Below, piece after piece: positions 7,674-9,156 of a stretch of 9,156 nucleotides of DNA. The translations under genes were made by a program, and so were the position numbers. The DNA lies in NCBI GenBank assembly GCA_023394015.1, contig JAEXBL010000172.1, positions 1 to 9,156 of the forward strand. Direction: 5' to 3'. The notes under the pieces are model-generated. The model did not search any database. It worked only from the letters and a program-made list of their open reading frames with translations, and was not told the origin of the DNA. The DNA is from Pseudomonadota bacterium (GTDB lineage: Bacteria > Pseudomonadota > Gammaproteobacteria > Burkholderiales > Burkholderiaceae_C). Position 1 is the first letter of the stretch, and each line of letters starts with the position of its first letter.

Positions 7674-9156
7674 TGCGCAACGCCAAGCTTTTTCCGTATG
7701 CCTTTCTGCCTCGCGCCCTTGCCGCCGCGGCGCTGTGCGCGCTGCTGGGCGCCTGCGCCGTCGGTCCCGGCTACCAGCGTCCGGCGCTGGACGTGGGGGC
7801 GGCCTACAAGGAAGGGCAGGGCGAGGTCGAAGGCTGGAAGCCCGCCAGGCCGCGGGACGAGGCCGACCGCGGCGAGTGGTGGCGGGTCTATGACGACGCC
7901 ACGCTGGACGGGCTGGTGGCGCGCCTGAACGCCTCGAACCAGACCATTGCGCAGGCCGAGGCCAATTACCGGCAGGCGTTGGGACTGGTGCGCGGCGCGC
8001 GCGCCGGCTTCTTCCCGACGGTGGGCGCGGGCGCGGGCATGACGCGCTCGGGCAGCGGCCAGGGAGGCTCGACCTCCTCGTCCGGCAGCAATGTGTCGAA
8101 CCAGTATTCGTTGACGGGCAGCGTCAGCTGGGAAGTGGACCTGTGGGGCCGCGTGCGCCGCAGCGTGGAATCCTCGGAGGCCAGCGCCGCGGCCAGCCTG
8201 GCCGACCTCGGCGCCACGCGCCTGAGCGCGCAGGCCGCGCTGGTGCAGTCCTATCTGCAATTGCGGGTGCTGGACGAACAGAAACGCCTGCTGGACGCTA
8301 CGGTGGCGGCATACGAGAAGTCCCTGGAGTTGACCCAGAACCGTTATGCCGTGGGCGTGGCGGGCCAGGCCGACGTGGCGGTGGCGCGCACGCAGCTGGA
8401 AAGCACGCGCGCGCAATCCATAGACCTCGATTGGCAGCGCGGGCAGCTCGAGCACGCCATCGCCGTGCTCATGGGCCAGGCCCCCTCCCAATTCAGCCTG
8501 CCGCCCACGGCGTTCGCGTTGCGCCTGCCGCAGATCCCGGTGGGCCTGCCTTCCGAACTGCTCGAGCGCCGCCCGGACGTGGCGGCCGCGGAGCGTCGCG
8601 CGGCGGCGGCCAACGCGCAGATCGGCGTGGCCCAGGCCGCATGGTTCCCCAGTCTGATCCTGTCGGCCGACGGGGGCTTTCGCAATGGCCAGTTCGCCGA
8701 TCTGCTGACCGCCCCGGCCCGTTTCTGGTCGCTGGGGCCGGCGCTGGCCTTGACGATATTCGACGGCGGCGCGCGCGAGGCCCAGGTCGAGCAGGCCCGC
8801 GCGTCCTACGATGCGCAGGCCGCGGCGTACCGCCAGGCGGCGCTGACCGGGCTGCGTGAAGTCGAGGACTACCTGATCCAGCTGCGCGTGATGGAAAACG
8901 AGCAGATCGTGCAGCGGCGCGCGCTCGAGTCCGCGCGCGAATCGCTGCGGCTGATCCAGAACCAGTACAAGGCCGGCCTGGTCGACTACCTGAGCGTGGC
9001 CGTCGTGGACGCCACGGCGCTCAGCAGTGAACGCAATGCGCTGAGCCTGCTGGGCAACCGCCTCGCCGCGAGCGTGAACCTGATCGTGGCGCTGGGCGGC
9101 GGCTGGGATCCCCAGGCGCCCGCGGCGCCGGCGCAAACCCAGGCCCGAACCGAGAC
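7670..9156 (+). CDS. Outer-membrane efflux channel lipoprotein, NodT/OprM/OpmB family (3' end outside window)
   Basis: This frame is open from ATG7670 to the window edge (495 codons and two bases, no stop). NodT-type channels are usually about 460 to 500 residues, so only a short tail should be missing. It has a lipoprotein signal peptide, with hydrophobic residues about 16..28 and lipobox LGAC, giving C29 as the lipidated residue. AVGPGYQRP follows, typical of mature OprM/NodT proteins. Two OEP repeats, each a helical hairpin plus beta strands, are visible. The first spans about 85..275 ([48 protein letters not shown]). The second runs from about 300 ([51 protein letters not shown]) to the terminal LGGGWDP. 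It forms the trimeric exit duct for the upstream pump and is the OpmB equivalent by position. ATG7670 and ATG7673 are adjacent in frame and cannot be separated. No good Shine-Dalgarno site is visible, so translation probably depends on coupling to mdtC. Confidence 0.93.
   Translation, partial: MMRNAKLFPYAFLPRALAAAALCALLGACAVGPGYQRPALDVGAAYKEGQGEVEGWKPARPRDEADRGEWWRVYDDATLDGLVARLNASNQTIAQAEANYRQALGLVRGARAGFFPTVGAGAGMTRSGSGQGGSTSSSGSNVSNQYSLTGSVSWEVDLWGRVRRSVESSEASAAASLADLGATRLSAQAALVQSYLQLRVLDEQKRLLDATVAAYEKSLELTQNRYAVGVAGQADVAVARTQLESTRAQSIDLDWQRGQLEHAIAVLMGQAPSQFSLPPTAFALRLPQIPVGLPSELLERRPDVAAAERRAAAANAQIGVAQAAWFPSLILSADGGFRNGQFADLLTAPARFWSLGPALALTIFDGGAREAQVEQARASYDAQAAAYRQAALTGLREVEDYLIQLRVMENEQIVQRRALESARESLRLIQNQYKAGLVDYLSVAVVDATALSSERNALSLLGNRLAASVNLIVALGGGWDPQAPAAPAQTQARTE

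Noticed and set aside
7592..9136. A 514-codon reverse-strand open frame at the right end.
   Set aside because: It is opposite the outer-membrane channel gene, whose + frame carries a lipobox and both OEP repeats. The reverse product has no recognisable features.
1..9156. Mobile element, CRISPR array, tRNA or rRNA content.
   Set aside because: I saw no transposase, regularly spaced repeats, cloverleaf sequence or rRNA-like stretch. Composition looks even across the window, giving no sign of recent transfer.

Overview
The window is one complete-looking efflux operon on the + strand, read from about position 150 to the right edge. It has four genes in order: a periplasmic adaptor (177..1451), two different full-length RND inner-membrane pumps (1465..4563 and 4560..7673), and an outer-membrane channel lipoprotein (7670 to the window end, still open). 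The two pumps are recognisable as MdtB and MdtC by sequence. The order adaptor, pump B, pump C, own outer-membrane factor is that of Pseudomonas aeruginosa muxABC-opmB. In Escherichia coli, mdtABC instead continues into mdtD-baeSR and borrows TolC.

The DNA is very GC-rich, with G or C at most third codon positions. That composition, the NodT-type outer-membrane factor and the gene order suggest a betaproteobacterium, most likely Alcaligenaceae (Bordetella/Achromobacter type). The genus assignment is inference from general resemblance; no rRNA or other marker is present.

Layout. Positions 1..70 hold an imperfect palindrome with 15-bp arms and an inner 6-bp hairpin, resembling dispersed 'TAGGATGGGT' palindromes common in beta- and gammaproteobacteria. 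Positions 71..176 are the only real promoter space; a weak sigma70-like site is visible and no regulator gene is present. Genes 1 and 2 are separated by 13 nt. Gene 2 starts with GTG behind a good Shine-Dalgarno site. Genes 2/3 and 3/4 each overlap by ATGA, so translational coupling is likely. There is no gene-free stretch over 300 bases.

Expected working model: MdtB and MdtC form a mixed trimer in the inner membrane (B2C in E. coli). The adaptor bridges it to the outer-membrane channel, and substrates are driven out by the proton gradient. Both pumps keep the full proton-relay set (D401, D402, K924, R955, T962 in both). Points worth a second look are the palindrome, a Ser-to-Ala change in the adaptor's hairpin-tip motif, and a 51-bp near-identical block shared by the two pump genes. 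I found no sign of an undescribed system. This is a well-formed example of a known tripartite efflux operon, and the long reverse-strand open frames are composition artefacts.
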